Positions 26,451 to 38,054 of a DNA stretch of 64,000 nt are shown here, piece by piece. The first letter of the stretch is position 1, and every line of letters begins with the position of its first letter. The notes beneath the pieces were generated by a model, which searched no databases, had not been told where the DNA came from, and was given only the letters and a program-made list of their open reading frames with translations. Position numbers and translations under genes: made by a program. This DNA comes from Cardiocondyla obscurior (Eukaryota; Arthropoda; Insecta; Hymenoptera; Formicidae): contig NC_091881.1 in NCBI RefSeq assembly GCF_019399895.1, forward strand, positions 2,606,501-2,670,500, in the 5' to 3' direction.

Positions 26451-27160
26451 CCGGGTCACTGGTAGCCAGCGCGGCTGACGCGCGTTCTAGGGTTACGCTC
26501 GGAAACAGTTGCAGCGGAAAGTGGGTTAAAGCAGGAACTCGCCCACGGTAGATCTTCGGCCGTCACGGCGCCGGCAGAGCGCGGCGTCGCCACCGCCGGA
26601 AAGGAGAAGAGCCGTATTTATACGAGAAAGGGATGATCCCGCCGCCGGTGTGCACGTATACGCGCCCACCCCGTCGTTACCGCTCGTGTTTCCTCGCGTA
26701 TACGTGCTCCAGAGCGAGCAAGTCTGCGTGCAAGCCGGTGGACGCAGGCGCCGGTAGCCATGGCGACGATTCCTTCGGATTGGCCGCAGCTTCCACTTGA
26801 ATCCCCGCCGCCCACACCCCCGCCGGCCCCAACGTGCTATCCGCCACCATCGATAACCCCTCCGGCACTCGCGTACTCATGTTCAACCCCGTCATCGCCA
26901 ACCTGCACCCCCCGTCGACCCTCTGCTCTTCGTTCTCTCCTCTTCGCTTCCCACCTTCTTTCTTTTCGATTCTCCGTTCCCTTCGGCCTCCGTCCGCCGC
27001 TTCCTCCCCGTTGCGCCGGTCAGAGGTGGCTGGACCACCCGACGCAGCCGTCCACCATTCTTATCAGCTAGGCTTGTTCCCCTCGTCACGAATGTCGAAC
27101 GCAGGTACTCGCTTCGGCTCGCCGTTTTGCTTTTCTTGGTGCTATACGCGGTAGGTTACG
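26451..27160. other. GC-rich block
   Basis: CpG-dense, C-rich. Frames such as the one at 26760 are Pro/Ser/Thr-rich and look compositional. It could be a CpG-rich regulatory segment. Confidence 0.4.
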
Positions 27161-29420
27161 AAGGGTGCCTGTTGCGAGTCGAGGTAAACGGAAATTAACC
27201 CTTCGGTGTGGAATCCGCCTAAACGCGTCGTGTGGATTTTTGTACGTTTAAACTGTAGGTACCGGGAACATTTTTTTTAACTTGGGAGGGACCGAGGTAG
27301 AAACGGAAATGTTATAATTGTATGTATTGCGTTATTGCGTAACGTTGGACTAAGCACGACTTGCTAGAAATTCTGTTAAATAATAATGATGGTAGTAGTA
27401 ACAACCAGAGGCAAGTCTTCACGAGCGCGGCTCGCAAGCAAACTTGGTATTCATGATTAATTAACTCCGATACATCGCCGCTGTTATTAACGTAGGTATG
27501 TTGCGTGCGGAGATATGTATGCGTACAATGCACGCGTGTGCGTGTTGCTCTCGCCGTGCGTGCGCACGCATACGCACGGTGCACGCGCGCGGCGCACGCA
27601 TGCACGCGTGCAGATAGGTGAAACGCCACACTCGACCAATTACCATCCTATTTAACACGAAGAACTAACCGGCGCGCTGTTACCTCGGGGCAATTGTGCC
27701 TCGCATATATAAATCTCGCGATTTACAATACGAGCATCGGCGCCGTCGCCTGCGTCGCGAATACGATCCGTACATCCATTATTCATGTAACCGACGCGAA
27801 ATTCGCAGTGCTTACTGCGAAGACGGGTAATGGTTCCAAATAAATCAGGTGTCAGTTTAAAAAAAAGAATAAAATAAAACAAAGAAGGAAAATCGAGCGA
27901 TGGATTCCAAAAAGGTTTTTCTCGAAACGGCACCCGTTGGCACTTCTGTTGCTTATCGCTGCAGTAATTTATACGATACGATCCAAGTTGTTTTACGTCT
28001 TCGTAGACGAGAGAAATAACTTCCGAAACATTCCGCGTAGTATAATAATTATAAATGTTGCACGGTAAGCGATACTCTTTAAACATTGTTACGGCTGCAA
28101 AAGCATTCTTCGGATTATGAATCGCTTACTTTGGCCCGCACTTACGGATAATGGTGTTATAGGGTGGAGCGAGCGCGATGACAAGCGTACGTAATTGTAA
28201 GCGACGACGTGCCGCAGTCCCGACACATTTTAAAAACGGTGCGAAGACGAGAGCCGGGCCACACGAGGTATAATGATTACAGTCTCTCCACGTCTTCTTG
28301 GCTACGGCGGGCATGCGCGCGGGGCGCGCTTACACATCTGCATCTCGCACAATGAATATTCAGCCCTCACGCAGCCACTCTCTCATATGGATCGCTTCTA
28401 GAACAACTCCGGCCTCGCTCGATTACGCATATTTCCAGCAGGCGGTTACAATATAATCCGCCTGAGCATTTCTCATCGGGTGCGACGCGTTCTCCCTAAT
28501 CACATCTCGAAATTATCAGTCTTCTGAACGGCTCGGATGGGAAAACTAATTCTTGCCTTGCTTTTGAATTTTACAAATTCGACCCTGGCTGTCGTAAACT
28601 TTTCGGTATCGATAAGTAACGAAGTAAGAAACACGGAGAACTTAATGAGGAAACTTTCCACATTAGGAATTATTTAAAATTGAGTTTGCAATTTGTCGGG
28701 AATGGGAAATAAAATCCTATTAGATTTTTTTTTTTCTTTTTTTTTTAAACAAGCGTATGCTGCACGAAAATGTCTCTCGTGATTTTATCGTTGAAATTCG
28801 AAATGTGCGAAAGGCATGAAAGTGGTCGGTGCAACTTTGCAAAGGAAATGTGAGACAGTTTCTTAAATTGTTATGCATACTAAGAACACACGCCGCGAGG
28901 TAACGATTATGTCAGTGTCCGCGCTGTCATGTTCCCCGCATGTTGATGCGCATCATGTTGACTAGATAATTCCAGTGTCTCGTTTAATTACGCACGCACG
29001 GCTTCGCTTAATGCGTCAATCTGTCAAATTCATGCCGCTCTCGTAAGTAATTGTATGTAATGCTCGATTCACGTTCATTGAACATACGTCTATATACATG
29101 TTGCCACTACGTTGATATTTAAGACGTGTTAATTATATCTTAAACAACTTTTAAGAGTGCGAAAGACTCGTTTCGGCCAAATATTCTTTTTTTCTTCTTT
29201 TTTTTTTTATTATTTACCCGTTTATATACTGTCGGTTAAACTTCAAGTTAAAATATAATTTTTTTTTATGTAAAATAATTGCAATTTAAAAACCAATTTT
29301 CGATTTGCAAATATTAACCACTTCGTATCACGAGGACGTGGTTAATCTCCGCGTCTCAACGTCTTCTTTTGCAAAATCGAAAATACGGTCGGGAGTTATA
29401 AATATCTGATGAAGAAATCT
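27161..29420. other. No gene seen
   Basis: AT-rich apart from the GCACGC tract at 27480-27612. No coding frame is supported. Confidence 0.55.
27480..27612. repeat. Alternating purine-pyrimidine GCACGC/TGCGTG tract
   Basis: About 100 bases dominated by GTGCG, GCACGC and ATGCACGCG, strictly alternating for long stretches. Such sequence can adopt left-handed Z-DNA; any role is speculative. Overlapping minus-strand ORFs rich in Cys, Ala and Arg are products of the repeat. Confidence 0.6.
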
Positions 29421-30190
29421 CGCTCGTAGCGACACGATATGCTCGGGAATAAATCCGGGGACGAAGAGCGCCGCGAAGGGAAGAGAAAGAGCGAGGGCTT
29501 TCGCTTCACTCTCGCCATCGATCACACTTGGACGTCGGTCCCTGGATCGTCGATCGCCGGTCGTCGTTTGCCACACAGTCGATGGCCCAAGCCGGAAACC
29601 CTTCCATTCTCGCGCCGAGCCCTACCACCGCCCGGCGGTATCCGCCACCCCTCAATGTCGTAGCGCCCCCGCGTCAGAATCCAACCTCTCGTCGTTCCCG
29701 CGACCCTCGCGGGCAACCCTAGTCGAACGAGCGAGGGAAACCCTTCCTCCCTGTCCCCAGAGCGCCTACGCCTCCCGCGTTGCCCCGGCAACCTCAGCTT
29801 GGGGTTGGCCACCACCGCCTCCGTGCACCGCGGCTCCATTCACCGCGTCCCCTCTCCTCGCTCCTTCTCCTCTATCGGGTTCTCCGCCCTCTTCTTTCCG
29901 CCGTTATTTCTCATCCTTGTCTTTCTTATTCTCAACCCCTTCTAACCTTCCTCTGCCATTCCCGTACTCCCCCGCGGCTCGTCCCTCACGACCGAGGTCG
30001 CCGCTTTGCCTTGGTCCAACCCTCGTCAGTCTTCACCCTTCTACCCTGGTTTCGACCTCGTCTCGTCTGGAGTCTGCGAGAGAGGACGTAACGAGGAAAG
30101 GGAATGCGTTGGCCTAGGGTAGAAAAAAAAAAGGGAAAAAAAAAAAGAAAAAAAAAAGAAGCAAGGAGGGAATGGTGCGGCGGTGGCAAC
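29421..30190. other. GC-rich block
   Basis: C/T-rich plus strand with Pro/Ser/Arg-rich frames in several overlapping phases, then purine-rich A-runs. Composition is similar to the blocks at 20.1 and 26.5 kb; no protein family recognised. Confidence 0.4.
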
Positions 30191-30314
30191 AGCTCCTTCG
30201 GAAGCCAACCGGATTAACGTATTCCGAATAATTCATGCGTAATTTCGTACCGCGCGAGAGCAGGGAAATGCGTACGTGATATCTTGCCGCTAGATCGACT
30301 GGTTTTCAATTGCG

Positions 30315-30317
<3 letters not shown>

Positions 30318-30361
<44 letters not shown>
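30318..30361 (+). repeat. 44-base poly(A) run
   Basis: The longest homopolymer in the window. It could be the tail of an old retroposed sequence or a slipped A-tract; no retroelement body was recognised upstream. Confidence 0.7.
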
Positions 30362-30362
<1 letters not shown>

Positions 30363-30998
30363 AAAGAAAAAATTAAATTATAATAATGCAATTCTTTCAA
30401 AATTTGATACGTGTCTTTTTTTAAGAATATTAAATATGCATAGACTAATTTCTTCAAAAATCTAACTTTTTAAGTGACATCGAAATATTTTCACAAACGA
30501 TGCTTTTAATAATATTACAATGACAAGTATCGAGTCAAAATGATCGTTTTAACACGGAGTTTAACGCAGATCGCGATAATGTGTAACACAGTTCGAAACA
30601 GAGAAATTCGTAGCCAAATAGGCATTGGGTTACTTTTCAATATGAATCCGAAACCCTCGCTCGACGGAGGCTCCGATGTCGACGAGTTGAACTCGTTACG
30701 ATGTTACGAGATTCCTCGATCGAGAGGGAGAGTTCCCGCTCTTGTCTGATACTTTTTCGCCGCGACTATGGGGCGGAATCGAATCGAATTGTCGCCGCAC
30801 TAGAGGCGGAAAGAAAAAGAGACGGGTCCGATTCGATCTTCCGCGTGGAGGATTCGTGTGGCCGTGTTATTGCAATGTGAAAAGGGGAAAGACGGCAGGT
30901 CGAAGGGGGTTAAATCGATGGTAAAATCCCGCTTTCTCTCTTCGCTGGCGGGAAGAGAAACAGAAGGCTCTTGACGATTTGCCCTGCCCGTAATCAAA

Positions 30999-31014
30999 AG
31001 AGAGAGAGAGAGAG
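30999..31014. repeat. (AG)n microsatellite
   Basis: Eight AG units within a GC-moderate stretch without coding evidence. Confidence 0.8.
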
Positions 31015-33186
31015 AAACATTCAAAACTTGGAATCGGTCTCCGGCCACCCTCCTCGCAAATTCGCCAGGTAATTCGATTATATCCGCGCAGCTCGTCCTG
31101 CGAGAGAGTCGCGATCGATAATACCCGCGTTTCGCGTCGGATCCTGCCGGTATCCGGTTCTCGGACCACTCGCAAGGTATCAGTTTTCGTTGCATGCAAT
31201 TCAACCAGGACTTCGGAGAAGAGAAATGAAGGGAATGGATCGAATGGTCAATTGGCGATTCGCGCGTTTATTAGAAACGCCAGCGTATTTTTTTCTAATT
31301 ATTTAGGGAAAAAAAAAAATATAATAAAAACCGAGAACGTAACATCTACAATGAACGTATTAACTTTCGTAGCGTGATACGTGACGCGTAATTAACGAAC
31401 AAATATACCGCTATATAAATATAAATATACTACTAAGTATATATTAATTCTATCATTTTTTATTTATATATATATATATATTTCTTTGTAATAGTACGGC
31501 CGGATATAGATTCTGGACTGAAGATCAAGTTCATACCTGATTATAATTCATCGTTCACCAGTGGCAATCTCGCGAGGGGATCAAAGCGTGTATTTGCATT
31601 CTGGTTAACGTGCGTTAGTCGAGCGGAGCGTGTACGATCGCACGTCGCGTCCCGCGAAATCGAAGTGTTCGTAGTCAACGCGATAGATGAGCCGGCCACG
31701 TCCGCTGTTTATTTGCACGCGAAAAGTCCAGGGGCGTGTAGATAGCACGCGACGTACCTGAGAGAGTAATCATGCATAGTGCCTACCTACCTGGCTGCTG
31801 GCATAGGCGATCGATTACCGTATAGCCGCGCGGTGCACACGCCTGCCTGCCTGCCGCCACGTACCGCAACTACGTGACAAATATTATCGCGATCGACCGA
31901 CCCGCTGCGTTTGATGTGGACGCGTTTATGAAATGCCGACACGCCGATAATCATGCGCGCGACCAGCGCCCAAGGCTAAATCCGATTTGTAATATTAATC
32001 TCAACGTTGCGCCCTAGCATCTCTTTCTCTCCCCTCGCGGCGCTATCTCGTCCCTTTGTCCTTCCGCTTCTGCTTCTCTCTTTCTCCTCAAATCGGTCGA
32101 TTTTTCAATCGACCCTTCCCCTCCTCCTCATATTTTTTTCTCGTTATCTTCCGCTCAATTATTTCGTAAGCAAACGAACATCAGTGACATACTTTTGACT
32201 CTTTAACGCCAGTGTAACGAACTCCAATGAATGATTCTGCACACGTTAGCCGGCCCTATGTGTCGCACGCCGCTACATGTGTAAGCATTCAAGATACAAA
32301 GTTTATTTTTGCTTTGTCTGCGCAAAGTTAGCTTGTGACACGCGCGCCTGTGTGACGGCGGGCAGGAAACGGGGTTTTGATTAATCGCGGGTATAATTCA
32401 CCGGAAGCTCGTTGTTTTTCCGATTGGGATCGTTCTGATTACAGCGCCATGGGGATCGGGTGTCAACGATCTGCGTTTAGCGCGCGCGATAAACAGCCTG
32501 AACAAACACCGGCGGAAAGGCCGCGCTTTTAACTCCGGGATGCAGAAACAAATCTGCGCCTCTTTGTGGACCAACTTGTTTCGCGCAAGCCAGCAGAAGC
32601 GTTCTCCAAACACGCCGAGCGCCATTATGCGGCTAAATGGATCGGTATATTTAGTTGACTTTGGCCCGTTTTCAGATCTCACGCTCCCGGAGATCCTCGC
32701 CAGTTGCTTACATACACACGAAGGTTTCGGATTTACCCAACGACATTTAGCCCGTGCTCGCTAATCGTGGTACGCTCGCGTTTTCCTCCCCCATGGATTT
32801 GCAAATTGTAACGTTAACACGCGCTAACGCCGTTGTTCTTGCACCTGTCGTCAGAAGCTCCCGATAAAGAGACTGCGACCAAAGGAAAAAAAAAAAAAAA
32901 AAAATCTTGACAGCATGTCAATTTAAAGCGCATTCTACATAAGAGAAACTTGAGTGAAAAGATATCAATCGTTTGTGGCTTAAAGAGACGGGCCGTAACG
33001 CCGTCGGAGAAATTTCGTAGGTGTCGCCGAAATTAGGATCCTCGGAGGCGAAGATCTCGCTTATCTTATCGCCGTCGAAGTGCGCGTCACCCACAGATAT
33101 AACGAGACGACGCGAGTCTATCGCGGGAGAAGCGTGCAGACACGCGTGGACGCTCAAACGAGGAGTCGACTGCACTCATTGCCCTC

Positions 33187-33693
33187 TCATCTCATCTTGT
33201 CCCTTTTGTCTGTCGTATCCGCTGCCTTCGTCGGCGTCGCTGCCACCACCGCCACCGCCACCACCACTCGCACTCGGCCGCGCGTTCCTGTTATCTCGTT
33301 CCGACTTCCCTGGCTCTCCCGTCGCCCTCCCCCCCCCGACCCCTCCATCGTCCCAGCCAACGAGTCGGAGGCGCTTTCGCTTTGTGCCGCGCCGGGGCGG
33401 CGGTACATCAAAGCCTTCTAGTTCCCGCTCCGGCCTTTGACGGTCGCGTCGCGGCCGCTCGCTCAGTCATCGCTCGATTGTAGGCGATGCCGGCGCGCCG
33501 CAGATGAACGGATCGCGCGCGCGCGAGCGCTCTCGCTCGCACGATGAGAGCGCGGGCTCCGGGATCGGCCGCGACTTCGCCACGTCTTTCGGGTGACCCG
33601 GGATTCGCGACGTAATCGAGTCTCCGTTTAACGAAATCGGCCCGGCCGAGTCGCGTGGATGTGTCGCGTGTGACTTCCGGGAGGAGGCCGCGG
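33187..33693 (+). promoter_or_regulatory. GC-rich 5' flank of the transposase-derived gene
   Basis: The 500 bases before the long ORF are GC- and CpG-rich, with CCA/CCG trinucleotide repeats around 33235-33275 and alternating GCGC runs near 33510-33545. Such a CpG-dense block directly upstream of an open frame is compatible with a promoter and 5' UTR, but no TATA box, initiator or splice site could be assigned with confidence. Short overlapping ORFs here look like chance frames in GC-rich sequence. Confidence 0.3.
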
Positions 33694-35892
33694 ATGCGTT
33701 TGGATCGTGCGATGCCGCCCCGCGGTGGCGGCAAGTGCCCGCGTGTCGGCAAGGTAACGGCGAAGGGGCGCCAGGCGCGCGATCAGCACGGTTCCCCGGT
33801 TATCGTAGAGGACGAGGGTACGACGATGGCGACGACGGCGACGACGGAAACAGCGGCGATAACGATGACGTCAAGCGGCACAGCAGTCGCGACAGGGAAA
33901 ATGGACAAGCCCGCGACGACGACGGCGTGCAACGAGGGTCGATCGCAGTGGACGGGGCGCATGCGCCAGTCCCTGGAGAGCAGCTCCGAGCCAGCCCGTG
34001 AAAACGGTACCCCGGTGCTTCGTTATCCGGAAAGGCTGCGACGACGCGAGAGACACGTTGCCGGGAGAAAATCGCGACCGGCACGAAACAGCGGGAGGTC
34101 CAACGCCGACGCCTCTTGCTCTTCGGCATCGTTGTCGTCACCGCCAGCGCTTTCTTCACCCTCTTCGTGCCGTTCGAGCTCGCCGCCGTCGAGCACCTCG
34201 TCGCCAGCGCGGTCCTCCACCTCCTCGGTCACGAGCGACTTGTTGGCGGCCAAACCGGCGATCAGAAGCAGACGGCGAAGCACTACCGAGCAGAGCGACG
34301 ACGGAATTGCGAAGCAGAGGCAGAGCACTACAACCGCGGGGGCAAAACGAGACGACGTCGGGACGACCCATGGAGCGATCACGACGGAGACAGCATCAAC
34401 TTCGACTACCGTGTTCTCATCGTCGCCATTTCCCTCCCCCGTGTCCACGTCTTCCGCGTCCTGCCGTACGGCGCCGGCGACGGCGACGGCGTCGCGCGGT
34501 CACGGTAGCGATCACAGCGTCGCCCACCCCTCGCCTTCTTCGTCGGCACTTGAGAGACTGAGAAACGCCCTGGAGAACTACGATCGTAGCCGGATTTATC
34601 TCGCCCACGTTTGCTACCTGGACTGGCGGGACCTACCGGGTAAACGACGCGGCAGCGACGGTAACGACGGGAGCCTCAAAGGCCGCGACAGCACGCCGAG
34701 CGCTGAGCGAGTGTGGGTGGTGGGGGCGGCAGATCATGAGGGTCACCATCGAACGCGATTGTTGGTGGCCGGCCGCCACTGGCGGCCACGTTGTCTACGC
34801 AGGGTCAACATGCTCACCCAGCCGGTGGTGTACGCCGGCGGGGGGAGAGGCTCCTTGACCGCCGACCTTTTCCAGTGGTGGTTCCATCGCGAGTTCGCTG
34901 TCACGGCCATGGCGATGCATCCGGACGGCGCCATACTTGTGGCCGAGAGTGCCGACTACCTACCACCTGAGAGTGACTGCGTCGCCGCGGACGGCCTCGT
35001 GCGGCTCTTTATCGTCCCCAGAGACTGCATGGAGACGCGATTAGTGGTGCGAGAACTGAGAGTGCGCCTAGCCACCGGTGTATTATCGAGAGCTCGCTAC
35101 GGCGTTTACCGCGATAAATTTCCTTCGAATTCAGACTCGCTCGAGGAGGAGGGCGATCGTCGACTGGACGCGTACTTAAAGAGATTCACGCTGAAAGAAG
35201 CGTTCGCGGAACTTCATCGCTCCTGGCTCAGCGTTCGCTCGGAAACTTTCGCACGCAGCTGGACGCTGCCACGTGATCGCGAAGATCATCCGCTCGCGGG
35301 ATGCAACGGCGCTATGTTACCACCCAGAATGCACGTGATGGATCAGGAAGAGGACAGAATGCTACTGGCCGAGCTTCAGGGCCTCGCGAGGGAGGTTGGA
35401 CTAGAGATTGCCGACGACGAGCTCGGTAGCTGGATCCTTGACGAGGAGAGTGCGCCGGCGTGCTCCGTTCGGAAGAAAGAACCGGACGAGGAGCATTGCC
35501 GAGTGAAAGTCGAGATTGACACAGACAGATGGTTGGAACGCAATGGCGACGAAGACGAAGACGGAAAAAACAACGGCATTGAAGAAGACGACGGCGAAGA
35601 CGAGCCCACCGCCAAGGAGGCTGTCGGACTTCTCTCGAGAGTACTGACCTGGATGGAAAGAGAACCTCTCGATCCAGGACTCCTACTGGCGGTCAGATCG
35701 ATGCGCGATACCGCCGCACTTATGGTAAGCACCACGGCTGATAAGAGACAACCCTCTCGAGAGTCCTCGTATCGATCGTTCGCGGGGGTAATAAGAAGAG
35801 AAACGGAAGAAGGAAAGCGAAGAGAGAGAGAGAGAGAGACTGCGACGACCGGAGAAGCTGTGCGCGATCTCGCGAGCTTACGAGCAGATTGA
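33694..35892 (+). CDS. Domesticated Jerky/Tigger-like (DDE_1) transposase-derived protein, catalytically dead
   Basis: A single uninterrupted reading frame of 732 codons, counted from the ATG at 33694 (another ATG is at 33712; the frame opens slightly upstream). Residues 1-285 are low-complexity, rich in Ser, Thr, Ala and Arg. From about 286 on I recognise the Jerky/Tigger DDE_1 layout: a CYLDW segment (307-311) where the family has DETGLFW; LLVAGRHWRPRC (356-367), like the usual 'xxVIGKxxxPRCF'; LFQWWFHREF (392-401), like 'LFxxWFxxxF'; ILVAESADYLPP (414-425), where the family has LLLDNCPAHP; LFIVPRDCMETR (438-449), where it has LPPNTTSLIQPMDQG; a TLKEAF...SW...SW helix block (499-523); and the C-terminal AVGLLSRVLTWMEREP...LLLAVRSMRD block (643-672). 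All three catalytic acids appear replaced. An acidic stretch lies near 615-640. No CENP-B helix-turn-helix, inverted repeats or target duplication was seen. It sits in a pan intron, same strand. Function unknown. Confidence 0.75.
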   Translation: MRLDRAMPPRGGGKCPRVGKVTAKGRQARDQHGSPVIVEDEGTTMATTATTETAAITMTSSGTAVATGKMDKPATTTACNEGRSQWTGRMRQSLESSSEPARENGTPVLRYPERLRRRERHVAGRKSRPARNSGRSNADASCSSASLSSPPALSSPSSCRSSSPPSSTSSPARSSTSSVTSDLLAAKPAIRSRRRSTTEQSDDGIAKQRQSTTTAGAKRDDVGTTHGAITTETASTSTTVFSSSPFPSPVSTSSASCRTAPATATASRGHGSDHSVAHPSPSSSALERLRNALENYDRSRIYLAHVCYLDWRDLPGKRRGSDGNDGSLKGRDSTPSAERVWVVGAADHEGHHRTRLLVAGRHWRPRCLRRVNMLTQPVVYAGGGRGSLTADLFQWWFHREFAVTAMAMHPDGAILVAESADYLPPESDCVAADGLVRLFIVPRDCMETRLVVRELRVRLATGVLSRARYGVYRDKFPSNSDSLEEEGDRRLDAYLKRFTLKEAFAELHRSWLSVRSETFARSWTLPRDREDHPLAGCNGAMLPPRMHVMDQEEDRMLLAELQGLAREVGLEIADDELGSWILDEESAPACSVRKKEPDEEHCRVKVEIDTDRWLERNGDEDEDGKNNGIEEDDGEDEPTAKEAVGLLSRVLTWMEREPLDPGLLLAVRSMRDTAALMVSTTADKRQPSRESSYRSFAGVIRRETEEGKRRERERETATTGEAVRDLASLRAD

Positions 35893-36561
35893 ACTAATTT
35901 CATCGATTGTCACTTGACAAAGAGCGGCGCCAGAGGGTAAGGGAGGTCGAAGAAGTGGCGGATGGGTTACTACTATTCTCGAGAAGGGCACTCGATTTCG
36001 ACGATACGTCGCGTCGAGACGAATGTACGGAAAGGTTGAACGAACCCTCGTGCCTCGAGAAGTACATTTCTCCCCCCGCAGTACCGCACGCGGTCTTTGC
36101 AAATTAACGCTCGAGCTGGTCCTCGATAAGCACTTCTCAATAAGCTTCCCCCCTTTAAAGCGAATCGAATTGGATATCGTGTTTCTTTCGAGAGTCGTGA
36201 ACTGTAAATCCTCGGCGTTATCCTTGCACCTTTTATGTCGCTGGCGTATTATCGCCTGAACGCATTCGCGCGAATTGATATAAGTTTACTACACCACGCC
36301 TATGTGTATATAAAACGAGTGATGCAACTTGCGAATAAAAAAAAAGCCATTTTTTAATCGGTAGAATAATAAAAATTAACAATTCTCGCAACAGAAATCA
36401 CTTATAGATATAAATAGCTTTAAAATATATTACCGTATAATAATTATATTTTATAAATAAATATTAAGAACTCAGAGATTTAAAATGCTCCCGACTTTTG
36501 CTAAAACAATATGTAACACTTGGTTATATGCGAAACCTAACATAATTTTTTTATTCTCTAG
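35893..36561 (+). other. Putative 3' UTR of nested gene, then intron ending at the pan acceptor
   Basis: No protein-like frame. The first ~440 bases are GC-moderate and could be the 3' UTR of the transposase-derived gene. From about 36340 the sequence turns AT-rich and ends in a pyrimidine-rich acceptor (TTTTTTATTCTCTAG) that borders the first visible pan exon. Confidence 0.4.
36334..36339 (+). terminator. Possible polyadenylation signal of the transposase-derived gene
   Basis: A canonical AATAAA lies about 440 bases after the TGA at 35890-35892 and before the next pan exon at 36562. It is followed by an A-run and a T-run. Position and motif fit a 3' end for the nested gene, but AATAAA is frequent in AT-rich introns. 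Confidence 0.35.
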
Positions 36562-36709
36562 GCAAGCAAGATGGGCCTGGCAGGAACGCATCCAAGCGGA
36601 TTACCCTTCTTCTGCCCGAACGGGGACCACCTGACGCAACCACCTCCCGCTCATATGGGTATACCACCCTATGGAGCGTTAGACGCGGGTAAAGCGGCCG
36701 CCGCGGCTG
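36562..36709 (+). CDS. pan: pan exon: conserved central region (KMGL...PPPAHMGIPPY)
   Basis: Internal coding exon of 148 bases, read from its first base in phase 0 and encoding 49 codons plus one base. It reads ASKMGLAGTHPSGLPFF, then CPNGDHLTQPPPAHMGIPPY and an Ala-rich end. This matches the TCF/pangolin block downstream of the beta-catenin-binding end, including the hallmark PPPAH.GIPPY. The acceptor is TTCTCTAG and the donor is GGTGAGTA, both strong. The last base (G) joins GT of the exon at 44769 to make a Gly codon. In the family this region belongs to the part that contacts Groucho/TLE co-repressors and other cofactors. An internal ATG at 36571 exists but is not needed as a start. Confidence 0.93.
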
Positions 36710-38054
36710 GTGAGTACTTTTTGTTATCGACCACTTATTAGAACAGCTGAATAGCTGTGAATACAACCACTCTAAAACTGTTTTCTTATTGTAATCGCGG
36801 CAGATTAATTTTTTTTTTTTTTTTTTTTTTTAATTTTACTCGCAAAGAAATATTTTAAATTTCATAAATAAAAAATTTTATATCTTATAATTTGAGAATT
36901 GCTTGAATAATTGTACCGTTATAAAATATTATAATTAAAAATACAGGGAGTAATCGAGCTCGAATCTTTTTTGATAAATAAATTTTCACTCAAGCTTGGC
37001 GAATAATAAATTTGCAGAACTATCGAACATATCAGCTGCACTTAAATGTAACGTAACATTTTGTAAAATATCCGGATCGCAAATGTACAATCGTTAATAA
37101 TGTAAAACCTCTCCCGGCGCACGTTTTTAGCATGAACTTTCAACTACTGACAATATACGCCGCGCAATCTCGATATCCCCAATGCGTATCGTTTGAATCA
37201 ACAATTCTTTCACGAAGTTAATCCGCTATTGTCCGGCCAAATATTGACGTTCCTCTCGAATTGTAATTGATGGAATACTTCTCGTCCCGGTTGCGTGATC
37301 GACACACTCCACCCCGTCGACAGAGAGCTTTATATATAATTTTATTGTATCGAGCTGCGCAAATATTAACATGGCCGTTACATCCCGACCGAAGCGAGTT
37401 CAACCTGTGTCTGGCCTTTGCGCAAACCGTTTGCGACCGCGTTAGCCCACGTTAATCTTCGCTTGTAACGATTTCGGTGGACAAAATTTCGCGTCGCTAT
37501 TATAGCATACAGTATAAATAAATCTGTAATGAACAAAGTAATTCATTTTGACGAGCCGCCGTTATCGATGTTTCAAGCCTCTGAATATATAGATTTGCGC
37601 GGAGATTGGGAAATGCGCCTTTGTCGAGTATTCGATTACCTCTCGGGCTAATCGCGATCGCATTTTTGATGCTCTCTCGAGTCGAGCCGAGTTGAAAAGT
37701 CTGCGTCAATACCTCAACTTCTAATTGAAGGAATATTTCTTATCAAGTCAAGAGGTACGATAATATCGAGATTCAAATGGAGGCTGTGAAGTGGGCGGCA
37801 TAATCTTCGAAGGGGCCTTGAAAGACAGCGCGAGAGCGCAAGAGGAAAACGGCAAACTGGCGTTAAATAACCCGAGTGGAAATTTATTCAACTAATCCGA
37901 TTTTGCAGCTATTAATTAGATCGCGCAGATTAAATATATTTCTTGATTAGTGACTAGCTTGGTACTAGTCATAAATTATAAGCAAGTATTTATTATATGA
38001 CTGTGACTGTCTTCAAAAAATTGTCATTTAAAAAAAAAAAAAAAAAAAAAATCT

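Larger units (their letters stand above)
30191..33186. other. No gene seen
   Basis: Includes the 44-base poly(A), an (AG)n run and a TA run near 31465-31482. GATCAAAG occurs at 31579-31586. Frames are short and unrecognised. Confidence 0.5.

Noticed and set aside
26760..27154. Pro/Ser-rich plus frames around 27 kb as a gene
   Set aside because: No conserved motif; open frames in several phases follow from C-rich composition.
33655..33693. GTG at 33655 as start of the transposase-derived gene
   Set aside because: A eukaryotic nuclear gene should use ATG; the first in-frame ATG is 33694.
33998..34561. 187-codon frame overlapping the transposase-derived ORF in another phase
   Set aside because: Arg/Pro-rich shadow of the low-complexity N-terminal region; the downstream homologous blocks are in the other frame.
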